Assembly: GCA_003151275.1 (NCBI GenBank)
Contig: PLXC01000189.1
Span: 16,318-80,317, forward strand
DNA length: 64,000 bases
Direction: 5' to 3'
DNA from: Candidatus Melainabacteria bacterium
GTDB lineage: Bacteria; Cyanobacteriota; Vampirovibrionia; Obscuribacterales; Obscuribacteraceae
In this document: positions 55,195-64,000 of the stretch, in pieces
How positions within the stretch are numbered: the first letter of the stretch is position 1
How the letters are laid out: each line of letters begins with the position of its first letter
The notes under the pieces: model-generated
What the model saw: the letters and a program-made list of their open reading frames with translations, nothing else
Databases searched by the model: none
Told to the model about the DNA's origin: nothing
Program-made: the position numbers and the translations under genes

Positions 55195-56400
55195 ATGGTA
55201 CTTTTGCCTCCTGTGCACAAACCTGTCAAAACACCTCTCTCAGCTTTCGGCAAGACTTTCCGAAGCTTCGCAAGCAGTACATTTCTGCTAGTCTCTGCTG
55301 CATTTTTGATTGGCTACGTTTGTCTTTTTTATGGTCTGCAGAAATTCTCTGACCATACGGACTTGGCTAATCTTGAGCTGCCGGCATGGATGGTGCAGTT
55401 TACGCCGACGGTGCCAAAGTTCCTGACCTCGCAATCAAAACCAGAAATCCTGCTCATGGGCTCATCTCTCGTACTCAGCCCCGCTGCGCTGATCGAAAAG
55501 TCAATGAACCGCACCGGTTATGGATGCACGTATTTTGAAGACGAACTGGAAAGACGAACCGGAAAACACCTTACAGTCGATAATGTGGGAGTGATCGCGG
55601 GGATGGTGTGCGATCAATATGCCATTCTCAAGGCATGTCTGGAAGCAGGCAGAAAACCGAGCTTCATCATCTACGGTATGGCACCCAGGGACTTCGCCGA
55701 CAATATCACGAGTGTTGAAAATTCGCCAACACAACAAGTTCTGGCATTTTGCCGCTCCACCAATAGGTTTTTACCTGAAACACTAAAAGCAGAAGATGCA
55801 GAACTTTGTCTCAATACGCACAAAGTCACGGCAAATCGGTGGTTGAAATCCTTACGCAGCGCCTCTCTGCAAATGGCATGCAGACTCTCAAAACATCCCG
55901 CCACTCTATCTGAAACCGTTGCCACCAAATCGGACAAGCCAGTGCCCGCGCATACGCATCAGATTGTTATCGCAGAAGATCTCGAAATCTACAGACAACG
56001 CTACAATCCTCCAAACTATGAACGGCTCAAGAGTCAGTCAGCTTACCTGGAAAGTCTCTTGGAGCTATGTGCACATAATCGCATCCCCATTCTTCTCGTG
56101 AACATGCCCTTGCCTGATGTAAACCGCAATGTTATTCAGCCCGAGCTGATCACCGCGTACAAAAATGTGGTCAAAAAAATCGCCGACCATTATTCGTGCG
56201 AATTTGTAGACTTTGACAAAAATGAAGCATTCGCTCAGAACGACACGAACTTCAATGATTGTGTTCACTTGAACGCGAATGGTGGCAAGAAATTTTTCAA
56301 CATGCTGTCTGACTACCTAGCGAAAGACAAGACGTTTGCTACGGCGTATAACATCCAAAGACCAGCCGTGGCTCAAACCGAGAAGGCAGCGGTGTTCTAA
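55195..56400 (+). CDS. SGNH-hydrolase-like O-acyltransferase partner
   Basis: 401 residues from ATG 55195 (GGAG 8 nt upstream). One membrane helix (about residues 30-55) anchors an extracytoplasmic domain with the SGNH block I LLMGSSLVLSP (Ser nucleophile), VDNVGVIAGMVCDQYA, and the terminal DCVHLNANGGKKFF block that supplies Asp-x-x-His. Such proteins (AlgJ/AlgX/PatB/DltD-like) transfer acyl groups to extracellular glycans. The 1-nt overlap with the MBOAT gene means the two work together. Confidence 0.85.
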   Translation: MVLLPPVHKPVKTPLSAFGKTFRSFASSTFLLVSAAFLIGYVCLFYGLQKFSDHTDLANLELPAWMVQFTPTVPKFLTSQSKPEILLMGSSLVLSPAALIEKSMNRTGYGCTYFEDELERRTGKHLTVDNVGVIAGMVCDQYAILKACLEAGRKPSFIIYGMAPRDFADNITSVENSPTQQVLAFCRSTNRFLPETLKAEDAELCLNTHKVTANRWLKSLRSASLQMACRLSKHPATLSETVATKSDKPVPAHTHQIVIAEDLEIYRQRYNPPNYERLKSQSAYLESLLELCAHNRIPILLVNMPLPDVNRNVIQPELITAYKNVVKKIADHYSCEFVDFDKNEAFAQNDTNFNDCVHLNANGGKKFFNMLSDYLAKDKTFATAYNIQRPAVAQTEKAAVF

Positions 56401-57839
56401 TGCTATTTAACAGCTTGCAATACCTAATTTTTTTGCCGATTGTCGTAGCTTTGTTTTGGCTGCTACCTCCGAAGTTTCGCATGCCGATGTTGCTAGTAGC
56501 CAGCTACGTTTTTTACGCCAGCTGGATGCCAATATTTTTGCTACTTATATTCGCAATGACGATCAGCACTTGGATAATGGGCAAGGTGCTAAATCGAGCC
56601 ACAACCAAGAAAAAATTGGTATTGGGCATAGGCATCGCACTCAACCTCTCCTTTTTGGCAATTTTCAAATATGCAAATTTTTGTTATGGAACCTATGCGC
56701 TTCTCGCTTTAGGAAAGCACGACGCCACATTAGGTATTCTCTTGCCCTTGGGAATTTCCTTCTTCACCTTCGAATTTATCCACTACTTATTTGAAGTGTA
56801 TCGAGGCAAAGAGCCAATCAAGGACTTTGTCTTGTTCTCGTTATTCGCGGCATTCTTCCCCACTCAAATTGCTGGACCGATCAAAAGATATCCTGATTTT
56901 CTTGCACAGATGCAGGAAGTCAAACCATTTAAACTCAGTTATTTGGATGAGGCCCTGCCTGTCATTGTCACTGGATTGGCAAAGAAGATATTGCTTGCCG
57001 ATAATTTATCGATACTAGTCAGCATGGGATATGCAAATCCATCCGTCTACGGGGCTCCTGAGTTGTGGCTGCTCGCGTATGCTTTTGCTTTTCAAATCTA
57101 CTTCGACTTCTCTGGATACACTGACATCGCCCGCGGTTCGTCAATGCTTTTCGGCTATCACATCCCGCTCAATTTCAATATGCCTTACATCGCCAAAAAC
57201 ATAAGCGATTTCTGGCACCGCTGGCATATTTCATTGTCCACCTGGCTGCGCGACTATCTCTTCATCCCGCTAGGCGGCTCACGCAACGGACGCTGGGGAA
57301 CCAACATCAATCTCTTCTGGACGATGGCATTAGGCGGACTTTGGCATGGTGCTTCATGGAATTTTCTTGCCTGGGGTATCTACCATGGACTGGCTCTGAT
57401 TATGCACAGAGAGTTTCAGGAGCTGAAGCTCCGATTCAACATCATTGATAGAACTTTGGAAACTACAGCTGGACGATGGTTTTCCATTTTTCTAACCTTC
57501 AACGTTGTCTGCGTCGGCTGGGTGTTTTTCCGCATTCAAGATATCGGCACCGCATTCGGTGTAGCGAAAAAGATGGTGCTATTCAGACCACTGACAACAT
57601 CAATGGAAGCGCATCAATTTGTGCTGCTGAAATCGAATCTGCCGGTCATAGTTCCAATAACCTTAACCATGGTTCTCATTTTGCTAATTGCGAATCTGCC
57701 TTGGAGCAAAATGAATGAAAAGGGACTGCTGCAGCGCACGCCGCCATGGGTTAGAGCTATCTACTGCTGCGTCGTCATAGTAGCGATGTTGGCGTTCATG
57801 CCGGACACTTCTGCACCATTCATCTATTTCCAATTTTAG
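56400..57839 (+). CDS. MBOAT-family O-acyltransferase (AlgI/PatA-like)
   Basis: A 479-residue polytopic membrane enzyme that carries acyl groups across the inner membrane for glycan O-acylation. The family landmarks ISDFWHRWHISLSTWLRDYLFIPLGG and the catalytic-His segment GGLWHGASWNFLAWGIYHG are clear. The usual start LQYLIFLPIVV is present. Start overlaps the upstream stop (TAATG). The substrate could be peptidoglycan, an exopolysaccharide or a lipopolysaccharide; context does not decide. Confidence 0.93.
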   Translation: MLFNSLQYLIFLPIVVALFWLLPPKFRMPMLLVASYVFYASWMPIFLLLIFAMTISTWIMGKVLNRATTKKKLVLGIGIALNLSFLAIFKYANFCYGTYALLALGKHDATLGILLPLGISFFTFEFIHYLFEVYRGKEPIKDFVLFSLFAAFFPTQIAGPIKRYPDFLAQMQEVKPFKLSYLDEALPVIVTGLAKKILLADNLSILVSMGYANPSVYGAPELWLLAYAFAFQIYFDFSGYTDIARGSSMLFGYHIPLNFNMPYIAKNISDFWHRWHISLSTWLRDYLFIPLGGSRNGRWGTNINLFWTMALGGLWHGASWNFLAWGIYHGLALIMHREFQELKLRFNIIDRTLETTAGRWFSIFLTFNVVCVGWVFFRIQDIGTAFGVAKKMVLFRPLTTSMEAHQFVLLKSNLPVIVPITLTMVLILLIANLPWSKMNEKGLLQRTPPWVRAIYCCVVIVAMLAFMPDTSAPFIYFQF

Positions 57840-57867
57840 AAACGTACGTAGTCGTGAGCAAAACAAA

Positions 57868-58290
57868 TTGGCAAACGAGTCTTTAACTCTCCAAAATGTG
57901 CCTGGTGCGAAAGACCTCATTGAATGGCTTGGTAGCTGGCCAACATTCCACGATGCAGAAATTCTGGAAATACAACTTTGTAGGTCTAAATCCTCCAAAA
58001 TCGTTTTGCATACTTGGCGCATGACGGAGAATACGGATGAGACTGGCAAATATGTGCTTGAGAAGAACGTCATTGTCACACTGAAACTGGGAACAATAAC
58101 TGATCTTGAGTTACAAGGATTCAGTAATCAAAATGTGATTGCTGACTTGCTAATTAAAAGCGCTAAAAATGAGCATCAGATTACGCTATCTCCTTGCTTC
58201 GGCGTTGCTGGTGATATCTTTGCAACAGACCTATCAATTGAATTTGTCGCAGGAGAGCCTGAACGAGTAGTGACACAGTCCAAGACATAG
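57868..58290 (+). CDS. Imm50-like (immunity protein 50 family) protein
   Basis: 140 residues. The pattern WPTFHDAEILEIQL with a following SKIVLHTWRM and a beta-rich C-terminal half fits the Imm50 family. Those proteins are predicted antitoxins of polymorphic toxin systems, but many exist as orphans. No toxin candidate lies next to it. A TTG start is used; the RBS is weak. Its last 115 bp overlap the 3' end of the convergent FAD oxidase. Confidence 0.65.
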   Translation: MANESLTLQNVPGAKDLIEWLGSWPTFHDAEILEIQLCRSKSSKIVLHTWRMTENTDETGKYVLEKNVIVTLKLGTITDLELQGFSNQNVIADLLIKSAKNEHQITLSPCFGVAGDIFATDLSIEFVAGEPERVVTQSKT

Positions 58291-59693
58291 TCATACCAAT
58301 CACTTTTAAATCGCGATTCGGGATCGTACTTCTGCTTTTGTTGTACGAACTCGGCAATCTCCGGATAGCACTGCTGCAGTTGCGAAGCCGATGCAAATCG
58401 ATTATACGTGAGGTAATATTTGCCACCGCAATCAATTGCTAGTTGAATCAAATTTCGGAACGTTTTACTGACAGCAGCAATCGCCTCGGGATTATGGTCT
58501 ACATGAAGATTGAAAATTATGCAGGCCCATGAGTGTGATGCCCATGGCAAAAACGTCTCATTTTCTTCTTCGATTAGCCGAACAGTACCGTAAATTACAT
58601 TTGCTTGTTCGCGCCGTAATTGGCTGGCGGCCTGGCGCATAAATGAGCCGAGCATCGAACGTGGCACGTACAATTCAGTAATCGCTTCACTACCTGGACA
58701 ACTGCTACTAAGCCGCTCATCCAACTTCTTGTGATATCCATCTATATAGGTAGCCAATTGAAAGGTGTCGGAAGAATACAGTTGTCCGTTGGTCGACAGA
58801 TAGTGTCGCTTATATCCTTCAAATGCTGCCGTTTTATCCGCATGAGCCAAGAACAATAGCTCTTCCCACTGTTCAACCTTGAGCAGCTTGTTGCAAGAAT
58901 TATCGAGCTTGGATTCGACGGGTGCGTAAGTGCTCAATATTCCAGAAATTAAAAAATCGGGCGACGAGTGATCGATTGCAAATTGGAAGTCACCATATGT
59001 AGCACCATTCTTTTGTCGATCTTCAAGTCGCTGAACAGCCTCAGCCGAACTACAGGTTTCAACCGTGCGCTTTAGAGTGACGAGTGGAACGAGTCTCAAT
59101 GTCACAGAGCTGATAATTCCGAATAGACCATATCCACCAATCGCTAAGCCGAATAATTCGCGATTAGTTTTCCGATTGCATCTTTGCACCGATCCATCAT
59201 GCAATACGATCGTGAATTCCTCAACATCCGAAACAATTGGGGCTTTCGTCAAACCTCTGCCATGAACGTTCGAAGAAAGCGCACCTCCGATGGACAGCCG
59301 GTCGCATCCTGTTTGTTTTTGGGCGATTGTCCACTGCACCGCACCGGTTGCTTGTCCAGCTTTCAGAAAAAAAATCAGTTCGGGCCACGTTATTCCGGAC
59401 TCGACTTCCAAGAGTCCATTCTCTTTATCAAAGCGAATAACGTTATTCATGGAGGTCATATCAATCAGCAATCCGCCGCTAAGAAATTGCTGCCCACCCA
59501 TTGCATGACGACCGCCTGTGATGGCTATTTGCTGATTGCTGCGATGCGCACCTTGCACTAGCTCTACAAGTTCACGTTCGTTTCGAGGAGTTAATACGGA
59601 TGAAACAAACGTCGCATTTAAACCGGAATGCTGATCGTTTACAAGAACGACAGTTGAGAGATTCGCTTCTTGGTACTGCTCAAGGATATTCAT
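58176..59693 (-). CDS. FAD-binding oxidoreductase (FAD-linked oxidase family)
   Basis: 505 residues from ATG 59693, inside a frame that extends upstream without significance. The FAD-binding p-cresol-methylhydroxylase-like fold is seen from SSVLTPRNERELVELV, ITGGRHAMGGQQF, GLLEVESGITWPEL and LSIGGALSSNVHGRG. The C-terminal half has NLHVDHNPEAI. The family usually ends at FxxDWY, seen here at FKSDWYDYV. A further 37 residues of low-complexity Ser/Thr follow and run into the neighbour. The start overlaps the stop of the membrane gene by 4 nt (TCATGA on the plus strand). Confidence 0.88.
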   Translation of the reverse strand: MNILEQYQEANLSTVVLVNDQHSGLNATFVSSVLTPRNERELVELVQGAHRSNQQIAITGGRHAMGGQQFLSGGLLIDMTSMNNVIRFDKENGLLEVESGITWPELIFFLKAGQATGAVQWTIAQKQTGCDRLSIGGALSSNVHGRGLTKAPIVSDVEEFTIVLHDGSVQRCNRKTNRELFGLAIGGYGLFGIISSVTLRLVPLVTLKRTVETCSSAEAVQRLEDRQKNGATYGDFQFAIDHSSPDFLISGILSTYAPVESKLDNSCNKLLKVEQWEELLFLAHADKTAAFEGYKRHYLSTNGQLYSSDTFQLATYIDGYHKKLDERLSSSCPGSEAITELYVPRSMLGSFMRQAASQLRREQANVIYGTVRLIEEENETFLPWASHSWACIIFNLHVDHNPEAIAAVSKTFRNLIQLAIDCGGKYYLTYNRFASASQLQQCYPEIAEFVQQKQKYDPESRFKSDWYDYVLDCVTTRSGSPATNSIDRSVAKISPATPKQGDSVI

Positions 59694-60247
59694 GACGACA
59701 ACACCGGCAAGGAATGATCGGACTTGTGGCCAGGAGTTTTTTTTGGAATTGAGTTTTTGTTGGAGAGTCGGCGATGATGATTTCCCAACACAAGCAGAAA
59801 CGAAGCCAATACAAGATGGAAAAAGGATGGGATTAAGCCACTCACCCATGTCCCATGAAAGATGAGATTCAGGCAAATAGCGAATCGAATCATCATCACA
59901 ATGAAATAACAGGCACCAAACCACAAGAGAGGAAGCGCTAATGCTTTCTTCGGCTCGAAAAAATATCCACTTTTGCGTGAAAAGTCTAAGCAGATTTGTC
60001 CAAATAGCCAAATAATCAACATCTGCCCGACTAGGAGTAGAGGGTAGGGAAGCAGGTTAGAATGCCATTTTTCCATAGGCGGCAAAAACTGCAAATGAAA
60101 CAGTGCCACCAAAAGTTGTCCCATCACTCGCAAGCAAAATAAGCTGAGCAAAATGGAAAGAGTCAACAGACTATGATCCTTGGCATTCGTAGTAATTCGC
60201 GTGTTCAAATTAAAGCCTCGCCCAATAACCTCACGCTGCATTATCAC
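59690..60247 (-). CDS. Small polytopic membrane protein
   Basis: 185 residues with about four hydrophobic segments (LTLSILLSLFCLRVMGQLL, PLLLVGQMLIIWLFG, ALPLLWFGACYFIVMMI, FFHLVLASFLLVLG) and a basic C-terminal tail. No family is recognised. It is translationally coupled to the FAD oxidase, so it may anchor it or supply electrons through the membrane; this is inference. Confidence 0.7.
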   Translation of the reverse strand: MIMQREVIGRGFNLNTRITTNAKDHSLLTLSILLSLFCLRVMGQLLVALFHLQFLPPMEKWHSNLLPYPLLLVGQMLIIWLFGQICLDFSRKSGYFFEPKKALALPLLWFGACYFIVMMIRFAICLNLIFHGTWVSGLIPSFFHLVLASFLLVLGNHHRRLSNKNSIPKKTPGHKSDHSLPVLSS

Positions 60248-60425
60248 GCGAACGTAGCAAATGTTTGGACGCCGTCCGACAGTTGTCTAAGTGTTGAATG
60301 GAGATGATAGTGTTAAGTCGAGATGTTCGATTGGGATAACAATTTGGTAGCAAGCTCGGAACTAGACAACGAATGCCTACCACAAGTATGTTGTAGGTGT
60401 CACATTCAGAAGGTACGTTAGTGCA

Positions 60426-60857
60426 ATGCGAGCAAGAAGATTATTGATGGCAGGCATGAGCGGCGTTGTGCTGTGTATTGTTGGCGTCGTCGCTATGTGG
60501 AACTCAATTAAAACTTCAACATGGGAACAGTCGCAAGCGACGGTCACTAGTGTTTCTCTGATTGAACGTCACAGTAAAAAATCTTCTTATACAGTCCCGG
60601 ATATTTCTTACCAATACGAAAAGTCGAGTCATCAGTATCAAGGACACGGCATCGCTTATGGAAGCACAACTCCGTTTGCCGTGGGTGCTCCACTCAGCAT
60701 CTACGTTAATCCCGCTGATCCCAGCCAAAGCAGCATTAGCAAAGGATTACAGCTCGCAGATTTCACAGAGCCGACTGCATTTCCGCTGATTATGGGATTG
60801 GTTTTAATTTCAGCCGCTTTCATGGCGTGCATTATTAACCCTCGCAAAAGAGCTTAG
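60426..60857 (+). CDS. DUF3592-family membrane protein
   Basis: 143 residues. Two membrane helices (about 8-26 and 117-136) enclose a small beta-rich domain. WEQSQATVTSVSLIER, YTVPDISYQYE and the GAPLSIYVNPADPSQSSI box match the DUF3592 pattern. Function unknown in the family. ATG start with AAGG about 12 nt upstream. Confidence 0.8.
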   Translation: MRARRLLMAGMSGVVLCIVGVVAMWNSIKTSTWEQSQATVTSVSLIERHSKKSSYTVPDISYQYEKSSHQYQGHGIAYGSTTPFAVGAPLSIYVNPADPSQSSISKGLQLADFTEPTAFPLIMGLVLISAAFMACIINPRKRA

Positions 60858-60975
60858 AAGTCCAAGTCGATAGCTTGAAGTTGAACTTTTCTTGCCGCGA
60901 AGTGCTACGTAGATTTCACATTGACACTGCCCTTGATTTTGAAGATAGTCAGTCTTGTCACTAAAAAGGTGCGTC

Positions 60976-61998
60976 ATGGGCGAGTGGGATTCTCTACAGC
61001 TAAAGGATAGACCGGGCCAGGCGCCCGCGCCTATGCCGGGCGCTGACTTTGGCTCACTCTGGACGAAACCCGATCTACGCAATCTGGGCACGGGTCTGCG
61101 ACCCACTACCGGTCTGGAAGCGCCCCCAATTTATCGTCCCGAACAACAACTGCCGTACGATGCGACCGTTCAAAATTCAGTACGCAATGGCACTCTCGAA
61201 TTGAAATACGGCGATCCTAATATGGATAAGCTGTTAGCTCAAGCTACGAATTACCAAGCCATCCACATAGATACTCCTCAAGGGGTGCAACTCAAGCACT
61301 GGGTCGACCAGAACGGACACTTCTTCTGGTTGCAAAACGGCAATGACGGCAATGTTAAGCACTACTACCCGGCGTTCGCCAAGGCTATAAACGTAAATGG
61401 ACAGAATTTCGACTTGGAAGCCCAACGGCTGAAAGTTGATGAAGCGTTTGCTGCCAGCCAAGGTGGCGGACAGGGCGCTGGCTTTCAAAGTTTCACTGGA
61501 CGCACCGATGCGATGACCTATTTCTCGCGCATGTCAGGACTCTCAAGTCAGGCGCTAGGCACTCTTGAGAATAGCCTAGCCAAGTCAGTTCAGACATCGA
61601 ACAATCCTTACTTCAAAATCTACCTGGCTGACGTCTACACAGCCGAAGCGATGCAACCGATTGTGCAACAGGTTCTTCAGAACGGTACAGCGAACCTAAA
61701 CAACCCTGATACATTGAAAAAATTGGATCAGGCGATCCAACTTCTGCAGGGTGCGCAAACCGACTCCCGATCGGGTCTCAGCCGCGTCAACATGAACCCA
61801 CCCGGCAACGTTGTCATGCCACTTGACCCTTATGAAATTTATTCCAATCCAAATTCGACCGGCTACTATTACGGCTTCTGGGGCGGCAGTCTCGATCAAG
61901 CCAGGCACCGCGAAGTGGGACTGACGGTGCTACGAAACCTGATTAGCTCGGGTGCACTTCCGAAGATAGAATTACCTCCGGCGCTTCCTCCAGGCTGA
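60976..61998 (+). CDS. Hypothetical protein upstream of dxr
   Basis: 340 residues from ATG 60976, with AAAGGT 5 nt upstream. It has no signal peptide or membrane helix. The N-terminal 50 residues are Pro/Gly-rich. The middle shows HIDTPQGVQLKHWVDQNGHFFWL and the helix-rich segment DAMTYFSRMSGLSSQALGTLE. The C-terminal half carries NPNSTGYYYGFWGG. No family is recognised. It may be transcribed with dxr and upp. Confidence 0.7.
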   Translation: MGEWDSLQLKDRPGQAPAPMPGADFGSLWTKPDLRNLGTGLRPTTGLEAPPIYRPEQQLPYDATVQNSVRNGTLELKYGDPNMDKLLAQATNYQAIHIDTPQGVQLKHWVDQNGHFFWLQNGNDGNVKHYYPAFAKAINVNGQNFDLEAQRLKVDEAFAASQGGGQGAGFQSFTGRTDAMTYFSRMSGLSSQALGTLENSLAKSVQTSNNPYFKIYLADVYTAEAMQPIVQQVLQNGTANLNNPDTLKKLDQAIQLLQGAQTDSRSGLSRVNMNPPGNVVMPLDPYEIYSNPNSTGYYYGFWGGSLDQARHREVGLTVLRNLISSGALPKIELPPALPPG

Positions 61999-62050
61999 AA
62001 TTTCATCGCCAGAACAAGTAAAATTGTCCCTTGATGCAAATGAGGGACCT

Positions 62051-63235
62051 TTGAAACACATCAGCTTATTGGGTTCTACCGGTTCAATCGGCACGCAAAC
62101 GCTGGATGTTGTTGAATCGCATCCAGATTCGATTAACGTTGTTGCGCTTGCAGCCGGAAGCAAAAGCATCAAGCTATTGGCAAATCAAATCAGGAAGTTC
62201 AGTCCCGAATTAGTGTCGGTACCAGGGAAAGCGGACATTGCTTTGTTGCGCGAAACACTTGGTGGCGAGCACAAACGCCTGGAAATTCTTTGCGGTGATG
62301 AGGGACTTGAAGCGGTTGCGACGCACAGTAAAGTCGAAACAGTAGTCACCGGAGTGGTCGGTTTTCTTGGGCTAAAACCCACAGCTGCAGCCATTCGCAG
62401 AGGGAAACGAATCGCTCTGGCTAACAAGGAAACTTTGGTCGCTGCCGGCGCAGCGATCATGCCTATGGTCCGTGAATTCAACGCTCAAATTGTGCCGGTC
62501 GACAGCGAACACTCGGCCATTTTTCAATCTCTAGGTGGCAGGAAAGCCGCTGATTACAAGAAAGAACTTGCCAAAATATGGCTCACCGCATCTGGTGGAC
62601 CATTTAGAACATGGTCCCTCGAACAGATCCGCAATGCCACCGTGGATGATGCCTTGAAACATCCCAACTGGGCTATGGGTCCCAAGATTACAATTGACTC
62701 CTCAACACTGATGAACAAAGGCTTAGAGGTGATTGAGGCGCGCTGGTTATTTGACGTCGATCCATCATCAATCAATGTAGTTATTCACCCGCAATCAATT
62801 CTGCACTCTGCCGTTGAATTTGTAGACGGATCAATCGTCGGGCAAATGGGCGTGCCGGATATGCGTTTGCCCATTCACTATGCTTTGTTTTTTCCTGATC
62901 GCGTTCATTCAGACAAAGTACCTCGTCTCAATCTATTAGAGATGCATGAACTAACATTCGAAAAACCTGACATAACACGTTTTCCATGCCTGGCAATCGC
63001 CCAACGGATCGCCGCCGAGAACAACACATTGCCGTGCGTGCTCAACGCCGCTAACGAAGTAGTGGTGGACTTCTTCTTGAAGGGATTTGTCAAGTTTTAC
63101 GATATGGCGGCACAAATCGAACGTGTGCTGGAAAGACATAAGCCAGTTGAGAAACCTAATTTGGACGATATACTTGATGCTGATCAGTGGGCGAGGCGAG
63201 AAGCAGTGCAACTGCTATCCGCGGTGCGGCACTGA
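62051..63235 (+). CDS. dxr: 1-deoxy-D-xylulose-5-phosphate reductoisomerase
   Basis: 394 residues. It converts DXP to MEP, the committed step of the non-mevalonate isoprenoid pathway in the cytosol. NADPH site GSTGSIGTQTLDVV is at the very start; catalytic motifs VPVDSEHSAIFQ, TASGGPFRTW, HPNWAMGPKITIDSSTL and KGLEVIEARWLF are intact. TTG 62051 is preferred since it gives the family N-terminus and GAGG lies 5 nt upstream; TTG 62024 is also open. upp follows after 33 nt, an unusual partner; dxr is often next to rseP. Confidence 0.96.
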   Translation: MKHISLLGSTGSIGTQTLDVVESHPDSINVVALAAGSKSIKLLANQIRKFSPELVSVPGKADIALLRETLGGEHKRLEILCGDEGLEAVATHSKVETVVTGVVGFLGLKPTAAAIRRGKRIALANKETLVAAGAAIMPMVREFNAQIVPVDSEHSAIFQSLGGRKAADYKKELAKIWLTASGGPFRTWSLEQIRNATVDDALKHPNWAMGPKITIDSSTLMNKGLEVIEARWLFDVDPSSINVVIHPQSILHSAVEFVDGSIVGQMGVPDMRLPIHYALFFPDRVHSDKVPRLNLLEMHELTFEKPDITRFPCLAIAQRIAAENNTLPCVLNAANEVVVDFFLKGFVKFYDMAAQIERVLERHKPVEKPNLDDILDADQWARREAVQLLSAVRH

Positions 63236-63268
63236 GGAAATATCAGAGCGGTTTTTGGAGCACTATTA

Positions 63269-63907
63269 ATGGTTCAAACTGAAACGTCGGTCAAAGTGGC
63301 AAGTCATCCACTCGTTCAGCAACTTCTGACGCGCATTAGAGATTACCAAACACCGACTGGTGAATTTCGCCAAAAAGCACTGCAATTGAGCAAGTTTCTG
63401 GTTTACGAAGCGATGTCCGAACTAAGCACTCGTGAAGTAGGTGTTGCCACACCAGTTGGTGCAGCGAAAGGCATTGCGCTAACTGACTATTTGATTCTCG
63501 CTCCTGTTCTTAGAGCCGGTCTGATTCTGGCTGAAGCAGCGCAAGAACTCATGCCAAGCGCACGCATCTACCATGTGGGACTGCGACGAGATGAGGCCAC
63601 CCTACAAGCGATTTCCTATTACGCAAAGCTTCCCGAGTCACTGCCGCCAAGCAGTCGGGTCTACGTGCTCGATCCCATGCTGGCCACCGGTGGCTCGGCA
63701 GTAGCGGCGATTTCACTGTTCACCAATTTAAATGTACAAACCATCCATTTAGTCTCGTTTGTTGCCGCGCCTGAGGGCATCAAACGCGTGCATGATAAAT
63801 TTCCTCAAGTTCGGATCACTACCGCCTCGATCGACAGCAACTTAAATGAGCATGGCTATATCGTGCCGGGACTCGGCGACGCGGGCGATCGCATTTTTGG
63901 CACCTAA
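63269..63907 (+). CDS. upp: Uracil phosphoribosyltransferase
   Basis: 212 residues. The PRPP-binding motif VLDPMLATGGSA and the conserved VLRAGLILAEAAQELMPSA, HVGLRRDEATL and DAGDRIFGT are present. It salvages uracil to UMP. ATG with GGAG 9 nt upstream. After it, bases 63908-64000 hold only a short TTCCC/GGGAA hairpin near 63936-63953. Confidence 0.96.
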   Translation: MVQTETSVKVASHPLVQQLLTRIRDYQTPTGEFRQKALQLSKFLVYEAMSELSTREVGVATPVGAAKGIALTDYLILAPVLRAGLILAEAAQELMPSARIYHVGLRRDEATLQAISYYAKLPESLPPSSRVYVLDPMLATGGSAVAAISLFTNLNVQTIHLVSFVAAPEGIKRVHDKFPQVRITTASIDSNLNEHGYIVPGLGDAGDRIFGT

Positions 63908-64000
63908 ACAAATAAGTTAATCTAAAATCGGTCGCTTTCCCGTTCTAATGGGAATTCTACGAATTTACTCATCTCGTGATACGGACTAATATCAGGCAAC

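Noticed and set aside
59694..60011. Upstream extension of the FAD oxidase frame to 60011
   Set aside because: It runs antiparallel in phase with the coupled membrane gene; family similarity begins only after ATG 59693.

Overview
The window looks like a chromosomal segment of a diderm bacterium of moderate GC content with many TTG and GTG starts, many TPR/HEAT/LRR repeat proteins and Ser/Thr kinases. It carries a division gene order (rsmH, ftsL-like, ftsI, murJ), a rimP-nusA-ylxR-infB-rbfA-truB operon, the DXP isoprenoid gene dxr, and secreted, lipoprotein and TonB-C-like proteins. The mixture resembles the non-photosynthetic cyanobacterial relatives (Melainabacteria/Vampirovibrionia, Obscuribacterales-like). 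That placement is an inference from gene content and style, not from a search.

Layout. 0-5.7 kb: division and peptidoglycan operon ending in a degenerate FtsH-like AAA protein. 5.8-16.5 kb: recQ, two small hypotheticals, a 5'-nucleotidase, a HAD phosphatase, a TPR protein, an aldehyde dehydrogenase and a cysteine desulfurase. 16.7-19.6 kb: a BtuCD/FecCD-type uptake pair and a Gln/Asn-rich protein. 19.9-21.0 kb: a promoter, a long inverted-repeat leader, a possible Arg-rich small ORF and a cluster of six tRNA genes, several structurally atypical. 21-25.8 kb: a giant internally duplicated CPBP membrane protein, dgkA and ybeY. 25.9-32.8 kb: the transcription/translation operon plus a second CPBP protease. 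32.8-37.5 kb: an HU protein with a histone-H1-like tail, mnmE with an unusual insertion, a hypothetical, and thrS. 38-55 kb: an accessory-like region of HEAT, kinase-LRR, TPR, lipoprotein, GH130-fusion, secreted, PDZ, HD-domain giant and pseudokinase genes, with an ISAzo13-like transposase remnant. 55-60 kb: an SGNH/MBOAT O-acylation pair, an orphan Imm50-like gene and an FAD oxidase with a membrane partner. 60-64 kb: two small hypotheticals, dxr and upp.

Most noteworthy: (1) two large proteins, at 42690-44471 (GH130 glycosidase/phosphorylase) and 49824-53654 (alpha-solenoid plus HD domain), share an apparently homologous Gly/Ala-rich hydrophobic N-terminal module fused to unrelated C-terminal parts. 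This suggests a modular family that I do not recognise. (2) The tRNA cluster holds a class I tRNA with a UAG (Leu) anticodon and other atypical tRNAs, behind a leader whose inverted repeat could hide a ribosome-binding site. (3) Several proteins look like pseudo-enzymes: an FtsH-like AAA with a lost Walker A lysine, a kinase lacking the HRD aspartate, and a CPBP half without its motifs.
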